Assembly: GCF_024807225.1 (NCBI RefSeq)
Contig: NZ_JANUCO010000001.1
Coordinates: 620,001 to 684,000 of the forward strand
From: Chryseobacterium ginsenosidimutans
Lineage (GTDB): Bacteria; Bacteroidota; Bacteroidia; Flavobacteriales; Weeksellaceae
Reading direction: 5' to 3'
Length of the DNA stretch: 64,000 nucleotides
The notes under the pieces were generated by a model that worked only from the letters and a program-made list of their open reading frames with translations, was not told the DNA's origin and searched no databases. Numbering within the stretch: the first letter of the stretch is position 1; every line of letters begins with the position of its first letter. The position numbers were made by a program, and so were the translations under genes. This document shows positions 54,286 to 63,159 of the stretch, in pieces.

Positions 54286-55305
54286 TTAGTTATTCAAAAC
54301 TTCTTCAATTTTCAATTGCGTTTTCTCCAAACTGAGTTGTTTAATCACTTTTTCCAACTCGGGATAATTTTTCATTTTTTCCCAGGTTTTTGCAAATTCG
54401 GTAATATTTTCAATTCCTTTTTCTATGCTTGCAATAAAATGTTGTTTCCTCTGTATCAATCCTCTAAAGCCATACGCGCCTAAAACCTGTAAGAATCTCA
54501 TCAACTGAATTGGCTTCACCGAGTCTTTTAGTTGAGATTGAGTTTCTTGATTTTCAAATTGTTTACTATAAAAATCAAGCATTTCATTTTTAAAATCTTT
54601 AGGAAAATTGGCTTTAGCCTGAAACAGAAACGAAATCACGTCATACATCAAAGGACCTTTCATAGCCGATTGATAATCGATAAATGAAACCTCGTTTTTT
54701 TTATTCACCATGATATTTCTTGCCTGAAAATCGCGGATCATTACACCTTTCGGTTCAAGATTTTCGATGAGGTTCACGATTTGTTTGAACTCCTTTAAAA
54801 GAGTAGATTTATGATATTCCAGTTCCAGAACATCAGCTACAAAATTTTTAAAATAATATAAATCGTGCGTTACAGGAAGTTCATCATAACTTTCATATTC
54901 AAATGTCTTGGTGAAATCTATTTTATCCTGCGTCGAAATTTGTAACTGATACAATTTTTTTAAGGTTTGTTTTACCAAAGATTTTACATTTTCAGACAAA
55001 CCTTCTTTTGAAATAACTTCCGAAAGTGTATTTTCTCCCAAAAATTCCTGAATATAAGTTTTCCTGTCATCAGAAATTTTAAAGATTTTAGGAGTATTGA
55101 GGTGTAAATCTGAGAAAATTTCAGAGTAATACAAAAAACTTTCGTTCTCCTGAATGTTTTCGTTGTAGGTAATAATATACTTTGTATTTCCGGTTTTAGC
55201 CAAAAAATTTACTCTCGCAGAACCGCTTTGAGCTAAAATAATAAACTCAGAAGAGTTTTTACCGGTATAATTTTCAAAAAATCGCTTGACGTTTTCGGAA
55301 TTCAT
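54286..55305 (-). CDS. AmgK-like aminoglycoside-phosphotransferase-fold kinase
   Basis: A 339-residue kinase of the APH/choline-kinase fold. The catalytic loop is MIRDFQARNIMVN (Asp, Asn) and the metal-binding motif is VSFIDYQSAMKGPLMYDVISFL. In Pseudomonas, AmgK phosphorylates MurNAc/GlcNAc at the anomeric carbon and MurU then makes the UDP-sugar. Here kinase, RapZ-like protein and MurU-like transferase lie in order on one strand, consistent with peptidoglycan sugar recycling. Its assignment to AmgK rests on this context. A -7 box sits 8 bases before the ATG. Confidence 0.8.
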   Translation of the reverse strand: MNSENVKRFFENYTGKNSSEFIILAQSGSARVNFLAKTGNTKYIITYNENIQENESFLYYSEIFSDLHLNTPKIFKISDDRKTYIQEFLGENTLSEVISKEGLSENVKSLVKQTLKKLYQLQISTQDKIDFTKTFEYESYDELPVTHDLYYFKNFVADVLELEYHKSTLLKEFKQIVNLIENLEPKGVMIRDFQARNIMVNKKNEVSFIDYQSAMKGPLMYDVISFLFQAKANFPKDFKNEMLDFYSKQFENQETQSQLKDSVKPIQLMRFLQVLGAYGFRGLIQRKQHFIASIEKGIENITEFAKTWEKMKNYPELEKVIKQLSLEKTQLKIEEVLNN

Positions 55306-55313
55306 AGATGAAA

Positions 55314-55321
55314 CAAATATA
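55314..55321 (-). promoter_or_regulatory. -7 box of the AmgK-like operon
   Basis: TATATTTG on the minus strand, ending 8 bases before the ATG. Confidence 0.55.
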
Positions 55322-55341
55322 GTAATTTACAAGCTAATTTC

Positions 55342-55349
55342 TATATTTG
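55342..55349 (+). promoter_or_regulatory. -7 box of xrtF
   Basis: TATATTTG ends 4 bases before the ATG at 55354, the same spacing as truC; a leaderless mRNA is likely. Confidence 0.6.
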
Positions 55350-55353
55350 CAAT

Positions 55354-55884
55354 ATGCTAAAGGATTTCAAACCAGTTTTAAGCATTCTGTTGCGCTTCAT
55401 CATCATTTATCTGGTGTTGCTTTTTGCGTATCAGTTTTATCTCAACAGTTTTCAGGATGAAGGTCTAGATCCTTTTTCGAGAATGATTGCTGAGCAGGTG
55501 CGCTATATCCAAAATGTATTTGGGTATCAGACTCAGCTTTATGATGATGTGAAAGGAGAGCAGGTTTATTTTTATGTAAAAAATCAATATCCGACAAGAA
55601 TGGTGGAAGGCTGCAATGCTATTTCGGTGATGATTCTCTTTGTAGCTTTTGTTTTTGCCTTCTACAAAGGAAAAAAGACATTTGTTTTCGTATTGATTGG
55701 TCTTGCTTTGCTTTATATTATGAATGTATTGAGAATTATCGGGCTGAATATCGTAGTGACGGATTACAAACAATATGCAAAAATTTCGCATGATTATGTT
55801 TTTCCGGCGGTTATTTACGGGACGGTTGTTGTTCTTTGGTTGGTTTGGATTAAATTTTTTGCTTTAAAACATGAAAATTCTTAG
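55354..55884 (+). CDS. xrtF: Exosortase family protein XrtF
   Basis: A 176-residue membrane-embedded transpeptidase that would recognise and cleave a C-terminal sorting signal on exported proteins. It has about four or five helices. The Cys-Arg-His catalytic set is visible: Cys87 in MVEGCNAISVM, Arg127 in NVLRIIGLNI, and His146 in ISHDYVFP. The next gene, its usual partner, overlaps by 14 bases. No protein with an obvious XrtF sorting signal is encoded in this window. Confidence 0.92.
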   Translation: MLKDFKPVLSILLRFIIIYLVLLFAYQFYLNSFQDEGLDPFSRMIAEQVRYIQNVFGYQTQLYDDVKGEQVYFYVKNQYPTRMVEGCNAISVMILFVAFVFAFYKGKKTFVFVLIGLALLYIMNVLRIIGLNIVVTDYKQYAKISHDYVFPAVIYGTVVVLWLVWIKFFALKHENS

Positions 55885-56296
55885 CTGGTTTCTCGTCATC
55901 GTCGGAGTTTTTGGACTTGTAAGTGTGAGAGCGCTTGAAGACCAGATCTTTTACGACCCTTTTCTCAATTATTTTCATGAAGCGAATAAAAATATTCCGT
56001 TTCCGCCTTTTGAATGGGGAAAATTAATCATCGGATATTTGTTCAGATTTGTTTTAAACTTAATTTTTTCATGTTTAATCATCCATTTTTGGTTTAAAAA
56101 TAAACAATGGACGATCCAGGGTATGATTTTAATTACGATAATTTTCCTCATCACTTTCCCGATTTATCTGTATTGTATTAATGACAGATTCGATATCGGT
56201 TATCTATTTTCTTTCTATATGAGGAGATTTGTGATCCAGCCTTTGATTTTATTGCTGATTATTCCGATGTTTTATTATAGAAAGAAAATAGAGTAA
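55871..56296 (+). CDS. Exosortase F system-associated membrane protein
   Basis: A 141-residue protein with about four membrane helices. It overlaps the end of xrtF by 14 bases, so the two are translationally coupled. The sequence YDPFLNYFHEANKNIPFPPFEWGKLIIGYLFRFVLNLIFS and YCINDRFDIGYLFSFYMRRFVIQPLILLLIIPMFYYRKK fit the protein repeatedly found beside XrtF. It is likely an accessory of the exosortase, with unknown biochemical role. Confidence 0.88.
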   Translation: MKILSWFLVIVGVFGLVSVRALEDQIFYDPFLNYFHEANKNIPFPPFEWGKLIIGYLFRFVLNLIFSCLIIHFWFKNKQWTIQGMILITIIFLITFPIYLYCINDRFDIGYLFSFYMRRFVIQPLILLLIIPMFYYRKKIE

Positions 56297-56309
56297 CTGT
56301 TAGTCTTTA

Positions 56310-56717
56310 TTAGTTTTCTACAACAAAATAAATCGTTTTTGTTTCAGTGATCTCACCTGCAGGAGCTGTATTTTTGAAATCAATTTTGCATTTCCCATTT
56401 TCTTTACCCAGAACGTCTAAGGTTCTGATTCCTGGTACTCCCACCATTCCCGGAGCACTGTCATTTTGTTTGTAAGTGTCGTTATCAATCGCAACCGAAC
56501 AGTTTTTTTCTGTCTCTATTGCCCAATGATAACCTGTTGACGGGTTTTCCTCTATTTTTAAAGCAATGCTTCCTCCTTTTTTTAGTTTGATGATATCAGA
56601 ATTTTTAGAATCACTAAAAAGAATTTCCTGAGCCTTATTTTCACTGTTTGTGTTTGGCATGTTTTTACAGTTTAAGAGAGCTGTTCCAAAGATGGAAAGT
56701 AAAATGTATTTTTTCAT
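56310..56717 (-). CDS. Chagasin-like (I42) protease inhibitor lipoprotein
   Basis: A 135-residue lipoprotein (LLNCKN lipobox) of the chagasin/I42 family, inhibitors of papain-like cysteine peptidases. The first inhibitory loop is present as EENPSTGYHWAIE. The GxGG-type second loop is changed (GMVGVPGIRTLDV), and the usual RPW third loop is not visible. It might inhibit a secreted or host peptidase, or protect the cell surface. It is convergent with the exosortase pair. Confidence 0.82.
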   Translation of the reverse strand: MKKYILLSIFGTALLNCKNMPNTNSENKAQEILFSDSKNSDIIKLKKGGSIALKIEENPSTGYHWAIETEKNCSVAIDNDTYKQNDSAPGMVGVPGIRTLDVLGKENGKCKIDFKNTAPAGEITETKTIYFVVEN

Positions 56718-56819
56718 GGTTTAATTTTTATTGAATATAAGGCTTTTCCAAACAATAAATAATTAAATGAAAAATTTATCAATTTAGTTGATCGTTAGAA
56801 TGTTATGTGTTTTGGTGCA

Positions 56820-57821
56820 TTAATGATCCACCGTGTGTTTATCCACTCGAGTCACATTTTCCGGAGTCCATGTCACTCTTTTTACAAAATCTTTTTCGCG
56901 GACAGGACAGTCTTTTATCTGACAGAGAGGACACGAAATAGGCTTACAATCATCCATATGAAAATTAAACTCGATATCTCTATTTATGTTTTCGGCTAAA
57001 AGAATAATCATCTTTTCCATCTCGTTGTGGGCGTCACGAAGACTGTAATACCAAGGTAAAGTGATATGTGCATCAATGTGTAGATTGGCTCCGAACTGCT
57101 GGATTTTCATGTTGTGTACGTCGATCCATTCAGTTCTTCTGTTATCTTCAAGAACTTTAATGATCTGATTTAATAATTCAGGATCTTGTTCATCCATAAT
57201 TCCGCTTAAAGATTTACGAACGATCTTATATCCGACAACGATGATGTAACCTCCAAAAATAAGGGCTACAACAGAATCTATCCAATAAATTTTAGTAAAA
57301 TAAACGACAACCAAACTTATGACAACGCCAAGAGTAGTAATGGTGTCTGATTGCAGGTGTTTTCCGGATGAAATTAAAACCAAAGAATTTTCCTGTTCCC
57401 CTTTTTTAATGGAAATATATCCCAGAAAATAATTGACAATCGCTGTTGCTGCAATGATCCAGATTCCCCAATCGAGTTTATTTAAAATTTTTCCGACAAC
57501 TAAACTGTTTACACCTTCATAAATAATCATGATTCCGGCAATGGCAATCAAAGCACCTTCGATTCCTGAGGTCACGAATTCTACTTTTCCATGTCCGTAA
57601 GGATGTTCTTCGTCTTTAGGTTTTGCAGCAAGATAGAGAGAATAAAGCCCCATAAATGCACTGATGACATTCACGATACTTTCCATGGCATCAGAAAAGA
57701 CCGCGTCGGAATTAGTAAGTTTCCAGGCGACGATTTTTCCGATGAAGAGAATAACTCCAAAAACGGCAATCAGCTTTTGAAAGGCTAATTTATCTTTATT
57801 ATTAATCTTTTGAACGTTCAT
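56820..57821 (-). CDS. Cation diffusion facilitator transporter with unusual metal site
   Basis: A 333-residue six-helix metal/proton antiporter of the CDF family. The helix-2 site that is DxxxD in YiiP reads MESIVNV (Glu and Asn), while helix 5 keeps HLQSD. HPYGHGKVEF and the C-terminal cytoplasmic domain match the family. A Cys-rich tail (DDCKPISCPLCQIKDCPVRE) could bind metal. The metal specificity is probably different from zinc. The terminator upstream separates it from asd. Confidence 0.88.
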   Translation of the reverse strand: MNVQKINNKDKLAFQKLIAVFGVILFIGKIVAWKLTNSDAVFSDAMESIVNVISAFMGLYSLYLAAKPKDEEHPYGHGKVEFVTSGIEGALIAIAGIMIIYEGVNSLVVGKILNKLDWGIWIIAATAIVNYFLGYISIKKGEQENSLVLISSGKHLQSDTITTLGVVISLVVVYFTKIYWIDSVVALIFGGYIIVVGYKIVRKSLSGIMDEQDPELLNQIIKVLEDNRRTEWIDVHNMKIQQFGANLHIDAHITLPWYYSLRDAHNEMEKMIILLAENINRDIEFNFHMDDCKPISCPLCQIKDCPVREKDFVKRVTWTPENVTRVDKHTVDH

Positions 57822-57830
57822 AGGTTTGAT

Positions 57831-57865
57831 AAAAAAAAGAATCTCAATTTTGAGACTCTTTTTAT
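57831..57865 (-). terminator. Terminator of asd
   Basis: AAAGAGTCTCA facing TGAGATTCTTT on the minus strand, followed by a T-run. Confidence 0.75.
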
Positions 57866-57875
57866 TTTTGTTAGT

Positions 57876-58868
57876 TTATACTAAGTTATTTGCTACAAGG
57901 TATTCTGCGATCTGTACTGCGTTCGTTGCAGCTCCTTTTCGCAGATTGTCTGCCACAATCCAGAGATTCAGGGTCTTTGGCTGTGAAAGATCTCGTCTTA
58001 TCCTTCCCACGAAAACGTCGTCTTTTCCTTCTGAGTAAAGCGGCATCGGATATTCGTTGTTTTTCACGTTATCCATTACCACAACTCCCGGAGTTTCAGA
58101 TAAGATTTTTCTTACTTCATCAAGCTCGAATTCGTTTTCAAACTCGATGTTTACACTTTCTGAGTGACCTCCTTGAACAGGAACTCTCACTGCAGTTGCC
58201 GTTAAATTAAATGTATCATCACCTAAAATCTTCTTAGGCTCTTTCATTAATTTAATTTCTTCTTTCGTGTAATCGTCATCCGAAAAAACATCACAGTGTG
58301 GCAATGCATTTTTGAAGATTTGATAAGGATATACTTTTGCAATAGTTTCGTCTCCGCTGATCTCTCCGTTTAATTGGTCTACAGCAGCTTTCCCAGTTCC
58401 TGTTACAGATTGGTACGTGGAAACAATTACTCTTTTTAAATCATATTTTTTGTTCAAAGGTCCTAAAACCATTACTAACTGAATAGTAGAACAGTTCGGG
58501 TTTGCAATGATCTTATCTTCTTTCGTCAACACATCAGCATTGATTTCAGGAACGATCAATTTCTTGTCAGGATCCATTCTCCAAGCTGAAGAATTGTCGA
58601 TCACGGTTGTTCCGACTTCTGCAAATAAGGGAGCAAATTCTAGTGAAGTTGAACCTCCTGCAGAGAAAATTGCAATATCCGGTTTGGCAGCTATAGCGTC
58701 CTTTATGCTTACAATCGTAAATTCTTCCTGTTTATACTTCACCTTTTTACCAATAGATCTTTCCGATGCTACCGGAATTAATTCTGTGATAGGGAAGTTC
58801 CTTTCTTCTAGAACTTTAAGCATAACTTGTCCAACCATTCCTGTTGAACCGACTACAGCTACTTTCAT
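57876..58868 (-). CDS. asd: Aspartate-semialdehyde dehydrogenase
   Basis: Makes aspartate semialdehyde for lysine, threonine, methionine and meso-diaminopimelate. At 330 residues it has full length. The NADP-binding GSTGMVGQVML, catalytic Cys in NPNCSTIQLV, and His in GGHSESVNIEF are present. FVGRIRRDLSQPKTLNLWIVADNLRKGAATNAVQIAE closes the protein as in the family. It follows a small membrane protein gene by 32 bases and ends at a terminator. Confidence 0.95.
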   Translation of the reverse strand: MKVAVVGSTGMVGQVMLKVLEERNFPITELIPVASERSIGKKVKYKQEEFTIVSIKDAIAAKPDIAIFSAGGSTSLEFAPLFAEVGTTVIDNSSAWRMDPDKKLIVPEINADVLTKEDKIIANPNCSTIQLVMVLGPLNKKYDLKRVIVSTYQSVTGTGKAAVDQLNGEISGDETIAKVYPYQIFKNALPHCDVFSDDDYTKEEIKLMKEPKKILGDDTFNLTATAVRVPVQGGHSESVNIEFENEFELDEVRKILSETPGVVVMDNVKNNEYPMPLYSEGKDDVFVGRIRRDLSQPKTLNLWIVADNLRKGAATNAVQIAEYLVANNLV

Positions 58869-58900
58869 TGATTTAAATAAAAATTATTATGTTAATATAT

Positions 58901-59341
58901 TTATGCCCCAAAGACTCTTGCCCAAGGGAACGCGAATGCGAATAAACCGGCTGCAATTAATCCCATAATTACAATTCCTAAAGAAATGGTAGGATTAACT
59001 TTCACTTTTTTGTTAACGATTGTCATCAAAACTGCAGCAACCAACATTGAAAATGGATGTTCTACATATTGGAATCTTGAATATGGATCCTTCATTAATG
59101 TTCCCGCGTCCAAAGCAGCTTTGAAACCCGGAGAAAATATGAATAATAAACATACTCCCACCAAAAACTGAACATGGAAGAAGATCATCGTGAAAAGCGT
59201 AGTTTTCTTTAAAAACTTGTTCACTTTTCCGCTGAACCCAAACATGGTCGTTAATAATGCAATAATAAATAAGGCTACTAAAACCAATTCTAAATACCCG
59301 AAACCTTTATGGGCACTAAGAAATACTTTGTAAAAATCCAT
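58901..59341 (-). CDS. Four-helix membrane protein, unknown
   Basis: A 146-residue membrane protein with four hydrophobic helices. It starts at the ATG at 59341 (MDFYKVFLSAHKGFGYLELVL). His residues in SAHKG, FFHVQF and YVEHPF lie near the membrane edges, so heme or quinone binding is conceivable, but this is only inference. I do not know a family name. It lies 32 bases upstream of asd and shares its transcript. A promoter box is at 59369-59376. Confidence 0.75.
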   Translation of the reverse strand: MDFYKVFLSAHKGFGYLELVLVALFIIALLTTMFGFSGKVNKFLKKTTLFTMIFFHVQFLVGVCLLFIFSPGFKAALDAGTLMKDPYSRFQYVEHPFSMLVAAVLMTIVNKKVKVNPTISLGIVIMGLIAAGLFAFAFPWARVFGA

Positions 59342-59368
59342 AATCCTATTTTTTCTTTTTTCTGAAAG

Positions 59369-59376
59369 CAAATATA
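59369..59376 (-). promoter_or_regulatory. -7 box of the membrane protein-asd operon
   Basis: TATATTTG on the minus strand, 27 bases before the ATG. It lies directly after the TonB receptor terminator. Confidence 0.5.
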
Positions 59377-59381
59377 GCAAA

Positions 59382-59404
59382 AATCCCGGCGAAAAGCCGG
59401 GATT
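59382..59404 (-). terminator. Terminator of the TonB receptor gene
   Basis: Perfect 9-bp GC-rich stem AATCCCGGC / GCCGGGATT around GAAAA, with a U-tract on the minus strand. Confidence 0.85.
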
Positions 59405-59436
59405 AGTATTTATAAAATCTAATGTTTTTTAGATTA

Positions 59437-62079
59437 TTAGAATTTAAATGAAACGGTTCCAGACCATGTTCTTCCAAATCCGAAGTATACATTATTACTT
59501 TGTTTGATTCCTTTGTATTCTGGTGTTGCTAAATATGCCTGGTAAGCTGCTGCAGTCGAGAAGTTCTTCTGTGTAAGTCCTGAAAGAATATTAGAAGTAC
59601 CTTCAGAGATATAAGTCGTATCTAATACATTATACACATTGAATCCGAAAGTTAAAGAGTTTTTCTTAGAAATATTCAAGGTGTAATTAGCTCCTAGATC
59701 TAATAAGTTATAATCAGGAAGTTTTAATGCGCCTTTTTCTATTGCACCTGGTGTATAAGTAGAAGTAACAAGAGAAGAGTCAAAATCATTTATACTAAAG
59801 TTAGAATATAAATCTCCATACCATCTCCAGTTTGCAAATATTCTAAGTCCTTCCAAAGGTTTTACTGTAGCACCTAAAGAAACGTTTTTCTGTGCAGAGT
59901 TACCAACTTTTACATTATCTAATGCTAGAACAGTACTGTTAGAACCAGCCTTTAAATTTACTGGTACGTTGTTGTCGTCATATACAGATCCCGCAGCATT
60001 TCCTTTATATTTATAATTTCCAAGAGAAGCAGCAGCATCTAAATCTAAAAATTTATTTACAGTATAAGTTGCATCAAATTCTATCCCTTTGTGTATTTCT
60101 TGTAAACCTGAGATTTCTGCATAAGCATTAAGAACTTGGATGTTGTCAGAATTAGTAACAGTAAGACCAGTTTTTCTTTGGAATCTGTCTTTCCAGTTTG
60201 TGCTATATACATTTACGTTAGCACGAAGTTTACCAAGTCTTAATCCGTATCCTAATTCTACACTGAAGATTTTCTCATTCGTAAGATTTGGATTTAAGGT
60301 TTGTTTGTTATTTGGATAAACTGCTGTTAAAAACGGTTGCTTAGAAATATATCCAATATTTCCAAAGAAGTTATTATTGCTGTCAAGATTATAGTTTAGA
60401 CCTCCTTTTACGTTGTATCCAATTAAATCTTTCATTCCTGTTTTGGTATTAACGATTTGGTCGTTTTGTTTCGTAACTCCGTCGATTACCCAGTTGTCAA
60501 TTCTTTGGTAAGATTGATTAGATAAAGCCCCTGAAACAAAAGCTGAAAGTTTCTCAGTTGAGTATTCCAATTGTCCAAAACCACCATACCAAAGTACCTC
60601 ACCATTATAATTTCTACCTAGAATCTGACTGTCATCTTTTATTGCTTTTACAAAAGGATTAGCTGAAGGAGTTGCAGATGAAGTTTGGTTAATCAAATAT
60701 CCTGGCTGCATATTTAGGTTTCCTTTTTCAAAATAACCGTTTGCACCTAAGAAATTAGTGGCTACAGCTGGGTGATAACCATAATAATATCTTGTATCAA
60801 TACCTACAGAGAAATTAAAGCTATCATTAAATTTATGATTAAATGTCGATAGTAACCCATACCAGTCATGAGAATTGACATTCGCTCTTTGTATAATACC
60901 TAAAGAAGAATTATTTACTAGATTTCCATTAGGATTAGTTCTTATTGTTCCAAAAGCATTCGGCTGACCTTGATTCCATTTTACTATCTCATCCCATTGA
61001 AGTAAACCATCTGCTGTTTTTGGTAATGCATTTATCCCTGTACTTGTAGTTGTTGTACCATTTTTCACAGGAATTGCACCTAAAATTCCTGTTCCGCCAC
61101 CTCTACCAAAAGAAGCATATCCTACAGTAGATAGTTTTGATTTTTCAGAGATTTTCCAATCCCAGTTGAATGAAATTACAGGTTTTGAATAATAGTTAGT
61201 TGTCTGGCTAAACTCCTTACCATTTAAATATCCCCAGTTAGAGTTGTATCTTCTATTCGGTTCATCAACACCATTTCCGTATTTAATGTCGGTTGCAATT
61301 GTATTAGCAAAGTTTTGATTGTGCCATTGTGGAGCACCAGTCATTGTAAACTGGAAATCATGCTTCCCGTTTTTGGTTTGATACCCTTGTGCGAAATAAT
61401 AATTATATCCTTCAAATTGCGAACCGTCAAAATACATAGATCCTGCTGTTCTGCTCAATAAAAATGAAGTTGACCAACCTTTTGCAGATTTTCCTGTGTT
61501 ATAGGCAAAAGATGCTTTGTAGTATCCGTCATTTCCAACACCAACTGTAACATTTCCACCTTGCTTTTTATCAGAAGATCTTGTTAAGATATTTATGGTT
61601 CCTCCCACGGAAGCAATTGCTAATTTTGAAGCTCCAAGTCCTCTTTGTACCTGCATTGCAGAAGTTACATCAGATAAACCAGCCCAGTTAGACCAATAAA
61701 CAGTACCTCCTTCCATGTCATTCACTGGAACACCATTAATCATTACTGCGATATTGGCATTTTCAAAACCTCTGATTCTGATAGTTCCGTCTCCGAAACC
61801 ACCACCTCCTTTGGTAACATAAACCGAAGGTGTTGTATTTAGAATTTCAGGGAATTCCTGATTTCCTAATCTCTCAATAATTTGAGCTTCTTTGATTGTT
61901 GAAACCGCTACAGGAGTTTTTCTATCCTTAGCGATATCGGCAACTCCGGTTAGTACAACTTGTTCAATGTCTTTGGATCTTGTGTCTTTAACAGTGTCCT
62001 GAACTTGTTGAGCGTAATAAACACTAGCTGTTGATAATGTAATTATCGCAGTTAGCATTGATTTGTTGATTAATTTCAT
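59437..62079 (-). CDS. TonB-dependent receptor
   Basis: An intact 880-residue outer-membrane receptor. The signal peptide (ending ASVYYAQ) is followed directly by a short TonB-contact region (EQVVLTGVADIAK), with no carboxypeptidase-like domain. The plug shows KTPVAVSTIKEAQI, GTIRIRGFENANIAVMINGVPVND and ASVGGTINILTR. The barrel ends in GTVSFKF. The ligand is unknown; no lipoprotein partner is adjacent. The gene is monocistronic. Confidence 0.92.
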   Translation of the reverse strand: MKLINKSMLTAIITLSTASVYYAQQVQDTVKDTRSKDIEQVVLTGVADIAKDRKTPVAVSTIKEAQIIERLGNQEFPEILNTTPSVYVTKGGGGFGDGTIRIRGFENANIAVMINGVPVNDMEGGTVYWSNWAGLSDVTSAMQVQRGLGASKLAIASVGGTINILTRSSDKKQGGNVTVGVGNDGYYKASFAYNTGKSAKGWSTSFLLSRTAGSMYFDGSQFEGYNYYFAQGYQTKNGKHDFQFTMTGAPQWHNQNFANTIATDIKYGNGVDEPNRRYNSNWGYLNGKEFSQTTNYYSKPVISFNWDWKISEKSKLSTVGYASFGRGGGTGILGAIPVKNGTTTTSTGINALPKTADGLLQWDEIVKWNQGQPNAFGTIRTNPNGNLVNNSSLGIIQRANVNSHDWYGLLSTFNHKFNDSFNFSVGIDTRYYYGYHPAVATNFLGANGYFEKGNLNMQPGYLINQTSSATPSANPFVKAIKDDSQILGRNYNGEVLWYGGFGQLEYSTEKLSAFVSGALSNQSYQRIDNWVIDGVTKQNDQIVNTKTGMKDLIGYNVKGGLNYNLDSNNNFFGNIGYISKQPFLTAVYPNNKQTLNPNLTNEKIFSVELGYGLRLGKLRANVNVYSTNWKDRFQRKTGLTVTNSDNIQVLNAYAEISGLQEIHKGIEFDATYTVNKFLDLDAAASLGNYKYKGNAAGSVYDDNNVPVNLKAGSNSTVLALDNVKVGNSAQKNVSLGATVKPLEGLRIFANWRWYGDLYSNFSINDFDSSLVTSTYTPGAIEKGALKLPDYNLLDLGANYTLNISKKNSLTFGFNVYNVLDTTYISEGTSNILSGLTQKNFSTAAAYQAYLATPEYKGIKQSNNVYFGFGRTWSGTVSFKF

Positions 62080-62288
62080 AATCGTTAGTAATAGTTAGAT
62101 TTAATTTTCTGCAAAATTCGGGAAATAAACTTTAACTAATATTAACTATATGTTAATTTTTAATGGATCTTAATAAGGGTTATTTTTTTGATTTACAATG
62201 CATTAAATAATAATTAACTTTTCATATGAAAAAAATCACATTATTGAATTTTTAACAAATAGGCTTCATTTTTATTAAAAATTCAACG

Positions 62289-63149
62289 CTATTTCACTGC
62301 TTTGAGACTCAGATCCATATTTTCTGCAGAATGGGTAAGTGCTCCCGCAGAGATGTAGGTAACGCCTGTAGAAGCGATTTCTTTGAGCTGTTCGCGGGTA
62401 ATTCCGCCGGATGCTTCGGTTTCACAAGCGCCATTAATTAGTTTAACCGCTTGTTTCATCGTTTTTACATCCATATTATCAAGCATGATTCTGTCCACTT
62501 TTTCTTTGATGGCTTCCTGTACTTCTTCAAGGTTTCTGGTTTCAACCTCTATTTTTAACTTCTTTTTATTTTTTTTAACATAATCTTTAGCCATTTTTAC
62601 AGCATTCGTAATGCTTCCGTTGTAATCAATATGGTTATCTTTCAGCATGATCATGTCATAAAGTCCGTATCTGTGATTGGTTCCGCCGCCGATTGCTACT
62701 GCCCATTTTTCACAAACCCTGAAGTTGGGAGTCGTTTTTCTGGTATCTAAAAGTTTAGTTTTAGTTCCTATTAATCTTGAATCCCAGTCATGAGTAAGCG
62801 TTGCGATTCCGCTCATTCTTTGCATACAGTTTAAAACCAATCTTTCCGTTGAGAGGATTGATCTTGCGCTTCCCGTTACAATAAAAGCAACGTCGCCAAC
62901 TTTCACAGCGTCACCATCTTTTACAAAGGTTTCAACTCTTAAGTTTTTATCAAAAGTTTTAAAAATAATTTCAGCCAATTCAACTCCGGCAAGAATGCAA
63001 TCTTGCTTCACCAAAAGTTTTGCGCTTTGCTCCAAGTCTTTCGGAATTGTAGAAAGGGTAGAATGGTCGCCATCCTGAATGTCTTCCTCCAAAGCATTTT
63101 TAATGAATTGTTTTAAAACTTTATCTGTAACGTATGCGGGTCTTTTCAT
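62289..63149 (-). CDS. nadC: Nicotinate-nucleotide pyrophosphorylase (carboxylating)
   Basis: Converts quinolinate and PRPP to nicotinate mononucleotide in de novo NAD synthesis. It is 286 residues, starting at the ATG at 63149 (MKRPAYVTDKVLKQF). EEDIQDGDHSTLSTIP, GSARSILSTERLVLNCMQRMSGIAT, LDTRKTTPNFRVCEKWAVAIGGGTNHRYGLYDMIMLKDNHI and EASGGITREQLKEIASTGVTYISAGALTHS are complete. The nadB end lies 660 bases upstream, with a membrane protein gene in between. Confidence 0.95.
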   Translation of the reverse strand: MKRPAYVTDKVLKQFIKNALEEDIQDGDHSTLSTIPKDLEQSAKLLVKQDCILAGVELAEIIFKTFDKNLRVETFVKDGDAVKVGDVAFIVTGSARSILSTERLVLNCMQRMSGIATLTHDWDSRLIGTKTKLLDTRKTTPNFRVCEKWAVAIGGGTNHRYGLYDMIMLKDNHIDYNGSITNAVKMAKDYVKKNKKKLKIEVETRNLEEVQEAIKEKVDRIMLDNMDVKTMKQAVKLINGACETEASGGITREQLKEIASTGVTYISAGALTHSAENMDLSLKAVK

Positions 63150-63159
63150 ATTTTTAATT

